Shown here: positions 1-6,262 of the stretch, one piece after another
Numbering within the stretch: position 1 is the stretch's first letter
Layout of the letters: the number at the start of each line of letters is the position of its first letter
Notes under the pieces: generated by a model
The model's input: only the letters and a program-made list of their open reading frames with translations
Database searches by the model: none
What the model was told of the DNA's origin: nothing
Made by a program: the position numbers and the translations under genes
NCBI GenBank assembly: GCA_021789455.1
Contig: JAJYJN010000007.1
Span: 1 to 27,959 of the forward strand
Origin: a bacterium
GTDB taxonomy: Bacteria > SZUA-79 > Acidulodesulfobacterales > Acidulodesulfobacteraceae
DNA: 27,959 nucleotides
Direction of reading: 5' to 3'

Positions 1-673
1 CTAAAGGTTTGAGGGAATCGTTCAGGTGAAAGGCGTATAATTTATTAAATCCTATTATCTTATCAAAGTATTTCATAAAATTATCGTAAGCGTCGGACGT
101 TCTTATGTCGTATCCGGCGGCAAAAATATGGCAAGTATCTATACAAACGCCGAGTCTTTCAGAATTATTGGACAGTTTAATAATTTCGGCAATATGTTCC
201 GGTTTGTAACCTATCTGGTTTCCCTGTCCGGCAGTAGTTTCTATTACTAAAATTACGTTTTTAAAATCCTTAGTTTTACTTAAAATTATATTCAAATTTT
301 CGGCAATTTTATTAATAGTTTCTTCTTCCGTTAAATTTTTATTAGATCCGGGATGGAATATTAAATATTTAATGCCGAGCATACTGCATCTATTAATTTC
401 GCAGATAAAGGCGTTCAACGACTTTTTCGTTATATCTTCGTCAGAACTTCCAAGATTTACCAGATATGAAAGGTGCGACAAAACTATTAATTTTTGAGCG
501 GCTGCGCATTCTTTAAAATCTTTAATTTCATTGACATTCAATTCTTTAGCCTGCCATCTTAATTGGCTCTTGGTAAATATCTGTATAGCCGTCGAACCAG
601 TATTTTCTGCGGAAATACAGGCATTTTTAAGTCCTCCGGCAACTGAAACGTGAGCGCCTAAAACCATATGCAT
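1..673 (-). CDS. nfo: Endonuclease IV (AP endonuclease), 3' end outside window
   Basis: This is a DNA-repair enzyme that cleaves the backbone 5' to abasic sites (base excision repair, cytoplasm). About 224 N-terminal residues are visible; the family is usually near 280, so the C-terminal metal ligands lie beyond the window. Translating the minus strand gives LGAHVSVAGG near the N-terminus, SHLSYLVNLG with the first metal His at residue 67, an FHPG motif, IETTAGQGNQIG with the Glu ligand, CIDTCHIFAAGYD with the Asp/His ligands, and HLNDS. These are the family signatures in the right order. The frame is open without a stop. ATG at 671-673 fits an AAGGA 12 bases upstream better than the ATG at 665-667. 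It is divergent from bacterioferritin, and a minus-strand TATAAT at 719-724 may be its -10. Confidence 0.95.
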   Translation of the reverse strand, partial: MHMVLGAHVSVAGGLKNACISAENTGSTAIQIFTKSQLRWQAKELNVNEIKDFKECAAAQKLIVLSHLSYLVNLGSSDEDITKKSLNAFICEINRCSMLGIKYLIFHPGSNKNLTEEETINKIAENLNIILSKTKDFKNVILVIETTAGQGNQIGYKPEHIAEIIKLSNNSERLGVCIDTCHIFAAGYDIRTSDAYDNFMKYFDKIIGFNKLYAFHLNDSLKPL

Positions 674-746
674 AAATATATATAATCCTTTTTCGCAATT
701 AATTTAAACTTGTTATCTATTATACCCCGGACGGATTATTTTTGTA

Positions 747-755
747 TGATATAAT
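747..755 (+). promoter_or_regulatory. Extended -10 promoter for bfr
   Basis: TGATATAAT (TGn plus a perfect TATAAT) lies about 56 bases before the bfr start. No good -35 is visible at 17 bases, as expected if the extended -10 compensates. The same TGATATAAT string recurs ahead of parA, atpF' and the pilus operon. Confidence 0.5.
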
Positions 756-810
756 TAATATACAAACCGGAAAATAAATAAAATATTTTAAAATTCAGGA
801 GGCAAAGTTT

Positions 811-1278
811 ATGAAAGGCAGCGAAGAAATTATTAAAAGGCTTAATTTAAGGCTTGCAGAAGAGCTAACCGCTATAAATCAGTATATGGTTCATGCAGAA
901 ATGCTGGACAACTGGGGTTATGAAGAATTGCATAAAGAAGTAGAAAAAAGGGCTATAGACGAGATGAAACATGCCGAAAAATTAATAGGCAGGGTATTAT
1001 TTCTCGAAGGAATACCGATTGTGTCTAATTACAATAAACTTCATATAGGGTCTAACGTCGAATTAATGCATAAAAACGACAGGGAAGCAGAAGAAGTCGC
1101 AATCAAAGCTTATAACGAAGATATAAAATTTGCCGCAGAAATAAAAGACAACGGCACTAAAGATTTATTGCAGTCGATTTTAGACGATGAAGAACAACAT
1201 ATAGACAGGCTTGAGGAGTATCTTGACCAGATAGAACAGATGGGGCTTCCCGTTTATCTTTCTACATTTCGGAAATAA
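811..1278 (+). CDS. bfr: Bacterioferritin
   Basis: This is a cytoplasmic iron-storage protein that forms a 24-subunit shell, oxidises Fe(II) at a di-iron centre and can hold heme between subunits. Its 155 residues match the family length. The ferroxidase ligands are at the classical positions: E18 (in LAEELTAINQY), E51 and H54 (in IDEMKHAE), E94, and E127 with H130 (in DDEEQHID). The heme-axial methionine M52 is present, so this is true bacterioferritin rather than heme-free ferritin. A strong AGGAGG lies 9 bases before the ATG. The aldo/keto reductase follows after 29 bases on the same strand and is probably co-transcribed. No bacterioferritin-associated ferredoxin gene is beside it. Confidence 0.96.
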   Translation: MKGSEEIIKRLNLRLAEELTAINQYMVHAEMLDNWGYEELHKEVEKRAIDEMKHAEKLIGRVLFLEGIPIVSNYNKLHIGSNVELMHKNDREAEEVAIKAYNEDIKFAAEIKDNGTKDLLQSILDDEEQHIDRLEEYLDQIEQMGLPVYLSTFRK

Positions 1279-1307
1279 TATAATATTTTAATGCAAGGAG
1301 ACTTTGT

Positions 1308-2357
1308 ATGGAGTACGTTAATTTGGGGAATACAGGACTAAAAGTATCGAGGCTTTGCTTAGGAACGATGACTTTTGGGTTTAAGTTCAGGAATATAGGC
1401 GCGGTAGGGCAGGAAGACGCTAATGCAATGGTTAAAAAAGCATATGAATCGGGAATAAATTTTTTCGATACGGCGGATATGTATTCGTTCGGAGAGTCCG
1501 AAGAGATACTAGGCAATGCATTAAAAATCTTAAACGTTCCAAGAGAAAAATTCGTTATCGCGACGAAAGTTCGTTCGCCGCTTAGCGAAGCGGCGATGAA
1601 CGGCACGGGAGACGTAAATAATGCCGGTCTTTCCAGAAAACATATTATAGAGGCGTGCAATAACAGCTTAAAAAGATTAAAAACCGATTATATCGACCTT
1701 TATCAGGTTCACGGCTGGGATCTGTCCTGCGGATTGGAAGAAACTCTCGAAGCCCTGAACGATTTAGTAAGGCAGGGCAAGGTTCTCTATCTCGGCGTTT
1801 CAAACTGGACGGCACGGCATATTATGAAAGCATTATACTTGGCAAAAGCGAAGAATTACGCAAACTTTGTTTCTCTTCAGGCATATTATTCTCTTGCCGC
1901 ACGCGATTTAGAACATGAGCTTCTGCCTTTATGCAATGAAGAAGGTCTTGGGGTGCTTACATGGTCTCCTTTATCCGGCGGTTTTTTAACGGGAAAATAT
2001 ACAAGGCAAAATCAAAAGCCGTCAGGCGCAAGAAGAAGCGAATTTAATTTTCCTCCTATTGATGAAAGGGGATTTGATGCGATAGACGTATTGACGGGCA
2101 TATCGAAAAGTAAAAACGTAACGATTGCTCAATTATCCCTTGCCTGGCTTTTGGCTCAAAAAGGCGTTACGTCGGTTATTGTAGGTGCCAACAAGATGTC
2201 TCAGCTTGAAGACAATTTAGGTTCCGTAAAGATTAATTTAACGGAAGATGAAATTTCCAAACTGTCGAACGTTACTATGCCGAAAAAATTATATCCGCAA
2301 TGGATGGTAGAATGGCAGAATAACAGAAAATCATTAAATCCGGACGAATTAAAATAA
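1308..2357 (+). CDS. Aldo/keto reductase family oxidoreductase
   Basis: This is a predicted cytoplasmic NAD(P)H-dependent reductase of aldehydes or ketones with a TIM-barrel fold; its substrate cannot be told from sequence. The 349 residues fit the YajO/Tas-like branch. The catalytic tetrad is complete: D54 and Y59 (in FFDTADMYSFGESE), K87 (in VIATKV) and H135 (in YQVHGWD). The C-terminal cofactor-binding region is seen in SVIVGANKMSQLEDNLG. The N-terminus LGNTGLKVSRLCLGTMTFG is typical, and AAGGAG lies 7 bases ahead of the ATG. It sits 29 bases after bfr and ends at a strong hairpin at 2366-2392. Co-transcription with bfr hints at an oxidative-stress or detoxification role, but that is only context. 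Confidence 0.93.
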   Translation: MEYVNLGNTGLKVSRLCLGTMTFGFKFRNIGAVGQEDANAMVKKAYESGINFFDTADMYSFGESEEILGNALKILNVPREKFVIATKVRSPLSEAAMNGTGDVNNAGLSRKHIIEACNNSLKRLKTDYIDLYQVHGWDLSCGLEETLEALNDLVRQGKVLYLGVSNWTARHIMKALYLAKAKNYANFVSLQAYYSLAARDLEHELLPLCNEEGLGVLTWSPLSGGFLTGKYTRQNQKPSGARRSEFNFPPIDERGFDAIDVLTGISKSKNVTIAQLSLAWLLAQKGVTSVIVGANKMSQLEDNLGSVKINLTEDEISKLSNVTMPKKLYPQWMVEWQNNRKSLNPDELK

Positions 2358-2365
2358 AATTGCGG

Positions 2366-2392
2366 CAATGCCGGAATTCAATTCCGGCATTG
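2366..2392. terminator. Bidirectional hairpin between convergent genes, dispersed-repeat type
   Basis: A perfect inverted repeat, CAATGCCGGAATT, one central C, then its reverse complement. It lies between the aldo/keto reductase (+) and the convergent doxX-like gene (-), so it probably ends transcription from both sides, although there is no strong U-tract. The same core, TGCCGGAATT-N-AATTCCGGCA, recurs at 18731-18759. Confidence 0.6.
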
Positions 2393-2409
2393 TATTAAAA
2401 GTGAGAATT

Positions 2410-2823
2410 TTACTGCAAAATAAAAGGAGTTTCTTTAGTAACTAATTTAGTAAGCGAAAAATCGCCGGGACCCATAATAAATATGCTTAAAGCGATTACA
2501 AATTCCGTTAATGCATATTCGTATCCGTTGGCCATTATGTTGAAACCGTTAGGCAGGTGCAGTAAAAATATGGCGCCCAGCATTACGAGCATAATGTTTA
2601 TAGCGCCGATTCTTGTTAAAACTCCGCTAATCATTGCAAGACTGCCGGTAGTTTCTGCAATTCCTACAAGAACGGCAATTGCGATAGGGAAATGCATGTA
2701 TCCGGCAAATCCTTTAACTCCGGGTCCGTCAAACCAGTCGAAAAGAATTCCCGTTCCATGATAGAAAAAGCTAAGGAATAACACAAATCTTAAAAAGAAT
2801 AATGTAACAGATTCTTTTTTCAT
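2410..2823 (-). CDS. DoxX family integral membrane protein
   Basis: This is a small inner-membrane protein of the DoxX/DoxD-like family. Relatives are linked to quinone and thiol-stress systems (CatD and MhqP of Bacillus) or to thiosulfate:quinone oxidoreductase; the reaction here is unknown. Its 137 residues form about four membrane segments (roughly 7-23, 46-68, 73-90, 103-119). Family hallmarks are LRFVLFLSFFYHGTG with an HG pair and the conserved GIAETTGSLAMISG segment. GGAGG lies 7 bases before the ATG. It is transcribed divergently from an HxlR-family regulator, an arrangement known for catDE/catR in Bacillus. The promoter reads TTGACG, 17 bases, TATCAT on the minus strand, and carries the palindrome and 16-bp element described separately. 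Confidence 0.9.
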   Translation of the reverse strand: MKKESVTLFFLRFVLFLSFFYHGTGILFDWFDGPGVKGFAGYMHFPIAIAVLVGIAETTGSLAMISGVLTRIGAINIMLVMLGAIFLLHLPNGFNIMANGYEYALTEFVIALSIFIMGPGDFSLTKLVTKETPFILQ

Positions 2824-2888
2824 AATAATTCCTCCGTTTAAAAATTTAAAGTTAGTTAAATAACTTAATGTAAATATGTTATGTAATA

Positions 2889-2917
2889 ATGATATTCTAT
2901 TAAATAAAAATCGTCAA
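2889..2917 (-). promoter_or_regulatory. Promoter of doxX-like gene
   Basis: On the minus strand, -35 TTGACG (2912-2917), a 17-base spacer and -10 TATCAT (2889-2894). This leaves a leader of about 59 bases before the ATG at 2823. The -35 box is the end of the 16-bp element shared with the CDGSH gene promoter. Confidence 0.55.
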
Positions 2918-2928
2918 TCAGGGATTTT
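2913..2928 (-). promoter_or_regulatory. Shared 16-bp promoter element, copy 1
   Basis: On the minus strand this reads AAAATCCCTGATTGAC. An identical 16-mer sits on the plus strand at 3375-3390, where it also runs into the -35 box. The identity extends beyond the TTGAC of the -35, so it is more than a shared promoter hexamer. Likely a regulator site or a duplicated promoter. Confidence 0.6.
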
Positions 2929-2935
2929 TTTATTA

Positions 2936-2959
2936 TTAAGTATAATAAAAGATACTTAA
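2936..2959. promoter_or_regulatory. Candidate HxlR operator
   Basis: A palindrome, TTAAGTAT, 8 bases, ATACTTAA (perfect 8-bp arms), lies in the divergent doxX/hxlR region. It abuts the hxlR -35 box (2960-2965) and sits 7 bases upstream of the 16-bp element of the doxX promoter, so one bound dimer could control both genes. The size and AGTA/TACT half-sites resemble operators of the HxlR/DUF24 family (for example YodB). Assignment to the adjacent regulator is inference. Confidence 0.55.
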
Positions 2960-2989
2960 TTGACATTTTATATTAGAAAATGGTATTAT
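2960..2989 (+). promoter_or_regulatory. Promoter of hxlR-family gene
   Basis: A perfect -35 TTGACA (2960-2965), an 18-base spacer and -10 TATTAT (2984-2989) preceded by TGG (extended -10). Transcription would begin near 2996-2997, at the ATG at 2998, predicting a leaderless or near-leaderless mRNA. Confidence 0.6.
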
Positions 2990-2997
2990 TTTATATT

Positions 2998-3348
2998 ATG
3001 GAAAACGAAACCAATAAGAACTATTGTCCAGCGCAGGAAGCTTTTAAAGTACTTGCAAACAAGTGGTCTTTGATGATAATTAAAGAACTTTCAAGCGAAA
3101 AAATGAGATTTAACGCAATTAAAAAAAAGATAGATGGAATTTCCTCGCGCGAACTTTCAAAAAGGCTGGAAGTTTTGGAGCAAATAGGCGCAATAAACAG
3201 AAAAATCATTTCTATTAAACCTATAATGGTGGAATACAGTCTTACCGAAGCCGGCAATGAACTTACCGATGCTATTGAAATACTGCACGATTGGACGATT
3301 AAAAATAAAAAGAATATCAAACAGATCGAAAAATCAGCCCACATTTAA
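2998..3348 (+). CDS. HxlR family winged-helix transcriptional regulator
   Basis: This is a DNA-binding regulator of the HxlR/DUF24 family; several members sense electrophiles, quinones or oxidants through a conserved N-terminal cysteine. From ATG 2998 it has 116 residues. C10 (in NYCPAQEAF) is in the sensing position, followed by the winged helix: VLANKWSLMIIKEL, RFNAIKKKIDGISSREL, LSKRLEVLEQIGAINRK and the wing ending VEYSLTEAGNEL. An upstream in-frame ATG at 2980 is rejected because it lies inside the promoter, before the -10. No Shine-Dalgarno precedes either start. It lies between a divergent DoxX gene and a downstream CDGSH gene whose promoters share elements, so it probably controls both and itself. 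The inducer is unknown. Confidence 0.9.
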   Translation: MENETNKNYCPAQEAFKVLANKWSLMIIKELSSEKMRFNAIKKKIDGISSRELSKRLEVLEQIGAINRKIISIKPIMVEYSLTEAGNELTDAIEILHDWTIKNKKNIKQIEKSAHI

Positions 3349-3368
3349 GTATATAAAAAGTACCAAGT
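3345..3368. promoter_or_regulatory. Candidate second HxlR operator, degenerate
   Basis: TTAAGTAT is followed 7 bases later by GTACCAAG. The left half is identical to the operator at 2936-2959; the right half is only partly matched. It begins at the hxlR stop codon and ends 6 bases before the 16-bp element of the CDGSH promoter, the same order and nearly the same spacing as in the doxX promoter. Confidence 0.4.
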
Positions 3369-3374
3369 ATTTTT

Positions 3375-3390
3375 AAAATCCCTGATTGAC
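3375..3390 (+). promoter_or_regulatory. Shared 16-bp promoter element, copy 2
   Basis: AAAATCCCTGATTGAC, identical to the minus-strand copy at 2913-2928 and again overlapping the -35 box. The two copies flank the hxlR-family gene in inverted orientation. Confidence 0.6.
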
Positions 3391-3414
3391 AATATATACG
3401 TAGAAACATTATAT
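3386..3414 (+). promoter_or_regulatory. Promoter of CDGSH gene
   Basis: A perfect -35 TTGACA (3386-3391), a 17-base spacer and -10 TTATAT (3409-3414). The predicted leader of about 58 bases is close to that of the doxX-like gene. Confidence 0.6.
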
Positions 3415-3478
3415 TATTATTAAGGATAAAATTTTATAAACATTAAATTAACTTAATTTAATTAAGGAGGTATTTATT

Positions 3479-3673
3479 ATGCCCAGATTAGTCAAGCACG
3501 AAAAGAAACTGCCTATTGCAATCGAAGAAAAAGACGCAAAATTTCCTATTTATGTATGCGCATGCGGTTTATCAAAGAATTTTCCGTTTTGCGACGGTTC
3601 GCACGACCATACGAAGGACGAATCCGATAACGGAGTTTATGTTTATGAAGGAGAAAAAAGAGTTAAACTATAA
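3479..3673 (+). CDS. CDGSH iron-sulfur domain protein
   Basis: This is a 64-residue soluble protein made of a single CDGSH (mitoNEET-type) domain that binds a [2Fe-2S] cluster through three Cys and one His. The motif is intact: CACGLSKNFPFCDGSH (C-x-C, then C-D-G-S-H), followed by a C-terminal strand. There is no membrane anchor, which is normal for bacterial single-domain forms. AAGGAGG lies 8 bases before the ATG. Its own promoter shares a 16-bp element and a probable operator with the doxX-like gene, so it seems to belong to the HxlR-controlled set. Labile CDGSH clusters are associated with redox sensing, cluster transfer or electron transfer; which applies here cannot be told. Confidence 0.93.
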   Translation: MPRLVKHEKKLPIAIEEKDAKFPIYVCACGLSKNFPFCDGSHDHTKDESDNGVYVYEGEKRVKL

Positions 3674-3710
3674 TTAGTAATCATTAAAACCATTCTACTG
3701 CAATATATAA

Positions 3711-3803
3711 TATAAAAATGTGTCAGGTTTTATTTTACGCATACGAAAATAAATTATTAACGATAAAAGATTTTAAGTAAAATTAATCTGACGCATTTTT
3801 ATA
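3711..3803. repeat. MITE-like 93-bp element with about 28-bp terminal inverted repeats
   Basis: The left end (3711-3738) begins TATAAAAATGTGTCAG. The right end (3777-3803) reads, reverse-complemented, TATAAAAATGCGTCAG. The similarity continues inward to a shared ATTTTAC, with about three mismatches and one gap overall. The 38-base centre is non-coding and AT-rich. Ends starting with TA would suit a TA target. Alternatives are an unusually long-looped terminator for the CDGSH gene, or a structured RNA. Only one copy is in the window, so mobility is unproven. Confidence 0.45.
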
Positions 3804-3826
3804 TTCCCTGCCTTTAAATGATTTTG

Positions 3827-3856
3827 TTGAATAACCGCTTTCATATATGTTATTCT
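3827..3856 (+). promoter_or_regulatory. Candidate promoter for gltX
   Basis: -35 TTGAAT (3827-3832), an 18-base spacer and -10 TATTCT (3851-3856) preceded by TGT, an extended -10. The predicted leader is about 55 bases. Moderate match only. Confidence 0.4.
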
Positions 3857-3919
3857 ATACGCAATCAAATTTAACTATTAAATAAATTAAATAAGCATCA
3901 ATCAATATAATTAATAAAA

Positions 3920-5413
3920 ATGAAAGAAAATTTAAAAGCGGACGGAGTCAGGGTTCGTTTTGCGCCGAGTCCTACGGGGAATTTACACATAGGAGGGGTG
4001 AGGACAGCCTTTTTTAATTATATTTTTGCCCTAAAATACGGCGGTGAATTTATCCTAAGAATAGACGATACGGATAGAGCGAGAAGCAAAAAAGAGTATG
4101 AAACCGAAATTATTAAAGATTTAAATTGGTTTGGAATTAAATACGACGGTTTTTACAGGCAGTCCGAAAGGACGAAGGTTTACGAAAAATATCTTGAAGT
4201 TCTGAAAGAAAAAGACCTTATATATGAATGCTTTTGCACCGAAAAAGAAATTTTAATGTCCAAAGAAATTGCCGTTAAGTCAAAAAAACCTTATATATAT
4301 AACGGCAGATGCGCAAATCTTTCAAGCTACGAAAAAGAAAAATTAAGCGGTCAGTTTAAAGAACGGGGCATATATCCGTCAATTCGTTTAAATATAGCCA
4401 AAGTTTTAAAAGCGGGAGGAAATTTTAAAGCCGTAGAATTTGAAGACGCCGTTCACGGACTGCTTTCGTTTAATCCGAAACTTATAGGCGATTTTATTTT
4501 AAAAACGGAGCATAACAGGTTTACGTATAATTTCGCCTCTATAATAGACGATTACGATATCGGAATAACCCACGTAATAAGGGGCGAAGACCATATAAGC
4601 AATACGCCTAAACAGATTTTAATTCTTAACGCTTTAGATAAAATCCCGCCTGTTTTTGCGCATATTTCACTTTTGTACGGAAAAGACGGCAAAATTATGT
4701 CGAAAAGAGATGCGGCGGCAAATATCGAATATTATAAGAAAGAAGGCTATCTTCCCGAAGCGATATTAAATTACCTTGCGGTAACCGGCAATACTTTTAC
4801 CGTCCGTCAATTTGAAAACGGCAAAGAAAAAATATCGGAAAAAGAGATATTTTCCGATATTTTAGAAATTGCGGAGCTTTTTGACATAAAAAAAGTAAGG
4901 GGTTCCAGCGCAATCTTTAGCGAAGAAAAATTAAAACACATAAACGAAAAATGGCTGCAGAGTATAAAAACCGAAAGATTGATAAAGATTTTAATCGAAA
5001 AATTTAATTCGGAAGAAACGCTTAAAAAACTACAAGAATCTTACGGAGAAACAGTATTCGTCGAAATAATAGATTTTTTAAAAAACGAGTTTAAGACCGT
5101 TAAAGAAATTTTAGCCGCAATTAAGATATTTTTTGAAGATTTTAAGACAGAAACGCAGGAAATTAAATATGATATTAAATTAAAAGAAACGCTTTTAGAT
5201 AATCTTCAAAAAATAAAATCCGATAAATTCGACGAAAATGCAATAAAAAATGCCGTTAAAGAATCTGTTTCCGAAAGCGGCAAAACCTTAAAAGACTGCT
5301 ATGAAACGTTAAGGCTTTGCATAACAGGACGGCCGGACGGCCCGTCAATTCTTAAAATTATAAAATTTATGGGCAGGGAAAGAACGCTTAAAAGGCTATA
5401 TGGGAGGCAATAA
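3920..5413 (+). CDS. gltX: Glutamate--tRNA ligase
   Basis: A cytoplasmic class I aminoacyl-tRNA synthetase that charges tRNA-Glu. It has 497 residues, the family length. The N-terminal Rossmann fold carries RFAPSPTGNLHIGGVRTAFF with the HIGH-type motif at 23-26. The second signature is IMSKR at 259-263, and YNFASIIDDYDIGITHVIRGEDH is the expected core segment between them. A C-x-C plus a later Cys (around residues 95-128) resembles the zinc-binding insert, but the fourth ligand is not obvious. The C-terminal anticodon-binding region is all-helical. No clear Shine-Dalgarno precedes the ATG. The transporter gene starts directly after the stop. Whether the enzyme is discriminating or also charges tRNA-Gln cannot be decided from sequence alone. 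Confidence 0.97.
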   Translation: MKENLKADGVRVRFAPSPTGNLHIGGVRTAFFNYIFALKYGGEFILRIDDTDRARSKKEYETEIIKDLNWFGIKYDGFYRQSERTKVYEKYLEVLKEKDLIYECFCTEKEILMSKEIAVKSKKPYIYNGRCANLSSYEKEKLSGQFKERGIYPSIRLNIAKVLKAGGNFKAVEFEDAVHGLLSFNPKLIGDFILKTEHNRFTYNFASIIDDYDIGITHVIRGEDHISNTPKQILILNALDKIPPVFAHISLLYGKDGKIMSKRDAAANIEYYKKEGYLPEAILNYLAVTGNTFTVRQFENGKEKISEKEIFSDILEIAELFDIKKVRGSSAIFSEEKLKHINEKWLQSIKTERLIKILIEKFNSEETLKKLQESYGETVFVEIIDFLKNEFKTVKEILAAIKIFFEDFKTETQEIKYDIKLKETLLDNLQKIKSDKFDENAIKNAVKESVSESGKTLKDCYETLRLCITGRPDGPSILKIIKFMGRERTLKRLYGRQ

Positions 5414-6124
5414 TTGGATCCGTTAAAAAGATTTCATAACGAAGACTGGCATACGCCGGAAGGCAGATTGATAAGAGAATTCGTATTTGGAATTAACGAC
5501 GGTTTAGTTACTACGGTCGGTTTTATAGCCGGCGTCACCGGCGCATTGATAAACTTAAAAATTGTTTTAATGTCCGGCGCCGCGGAAATCGTCGCAGGTA
5601 CAGTTTCGATGTTTTTTGGAGCTTATCTTGCCACAAAATCGCAGAACGAATTTTACCAGAAAGAAATCAACAGGGAGATAAGGGAAATTAAAGAAAATCC
5701 GGAACATGAAATTGAAGAAATATATGAAATATACCAAGATAAAGGATTTACGGTAGAAGAAATAAAGCCTATAGTTAAAAAACTTATGTCGGATAAAAAA
5801 ATACTGCTTGATTTTATGGTTCAGGACGAACTTGGGATAAGCAAAGATTACTATGAAAACCCGATAAAAATAGCATCATATACCGGATTATCTTTTTTAG
5901 CAGGCGGTATTCCGCCTCTGTTGCCTTTTTTCTTTATTAAACATTCATTAACGGCAGTTTCCGTTTCAATTATTTTTACCGTCGTCGTTCTTGCCTTTAC
6001 CGGACTTGCCAAAGCAAAAGTAACTAAGACAGGCAGATTAAAAAGCGCTTCCGAAATGGTTTTGATAGGCGGAGCCGCCGCCGCCGCAGGGTTTATTTGC
6101 GGAAAGCTTATAGCATTAATGTGA
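5414..6124 (+). CDS. VIT1/CCC1 family metal (Fe/Mn) transporter
   Basis: An integral membrane protein of the vacuolar iron transporter family, which moves Fe(II) or Mn(II), probably out of the cytoplasm in bacteria. Its 236 residues contain the signature REFVFGINDGLVTTVGFIAG (22-40) and the second helix SGAAEIVAGTVSMFFGAYLA (54-73). A cytoplasmic, Glu-rich metal-binding helical domain follows (about 83-140, with many Glu), then three more membrane segments (about 155-175, 180-200, 214-235). The start is a TTG placed directly after the gltX stop; GGGAGG seven bases upstream supports it, and no ATG is available nearby. Translational coupling to gltX is likely, although the two functions are unrelated. 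Metal specificity is inferred from the family only. Confidence 0.88.
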   Translation: MDPLKRFHNEDWHTPEGRLIREFVFGINDGLVTTVGFIAGVTGALINLKIVLMSGAAEIVAGTVSMFFGAYLATKSQNEFYQKEINREIREIKENPEHEIEEIYEIYQDKGFTVEEIKPIVKKLMSDKKILLDFMVQDELGISKDYYENPIKIASYTGLSFLAGGIPPLLPFFFIKHSLTAVSVSIIFTVVVLAFTGLAKAKVTKTGRLKSASEMVLIGGAAAAAGFICGKLIALM

Positions 6125-6162
6125 AAGAATATAATTGTTTCACGTGAAACAATTATATTCTT
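6125..6162. repeat. 38-bp perfect palindrome enclosing parS
   Basis: A perfect palindrome with 19-bp arms centred on CAC|GTG, beginning at the last base of a stop codon region and ending AATTATATTCTT. The parS core is in the middle; the outer 11 bp on each side are AT-rich and not required by the parS consensus. As RNA it would form a long hairpin after the transporter gene, so it may also act as a terminator, but no U-run follows. Confidence 0.75.
6136..6151. promoter_or_regulatory. parS: parS centromere site
   Basis: TGTTTCACGTGAAACA, a perfect match to the widely conserved 16-bp chromosomal parS palindrome bound by ParB. It lies 110 bases upstream of parA, which encodes its partner ATPase, and ahead of parB. 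ParB nucleates here and spreads as a CTP-dependent clamp. Its presence suggests the replication origin region is not far away in the chromosome. Confidence 0.92.
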
Positions 6163-6181
6163 AAAATTAAACGAGAATAAA

Positions 6182-6210
6182 TTGGAATTAAATTTAATTA
6201 ATGATATAAT
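6182..6210 (+). promoter_or_regulatory. Promoter of parAB
   Basis: -35 TTGGAA (6182-6187), a 17-base spacer and a perfect -10 TATAAT (6205-6210) within TGATATAAT. It lies 20 bases downstream of the parS palindrome, close enough for ParB spreading to affect it. Confidence 0.6.
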
Positions 6211-6262
6211 TATTCCGTAATTTTTTGATTATATATATAAATGATGTTTGCGGGTTAATTTT

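Noticed and set aside
1262..1660. Minus-strand open frame opposite the start of the aldo/keto reductase
   Set aside because: Overlaps conserved coding sequence on the other strand and has no ribosome site or family features.
2980..2997. Upstream ATG for the HxlR-family gene
   Set aside because: It falls within the predicted promoter spacer, before the -10 box, so it would not be on the transcript; the family also does not need the extra MVLFYI.
6248..6262. TTG start giving ParA five extra residues
   Set aside because: No Shine-Dalgarno for it, and ParA proteins usually begin at the Met just before the first strand and KGGVGKTT.
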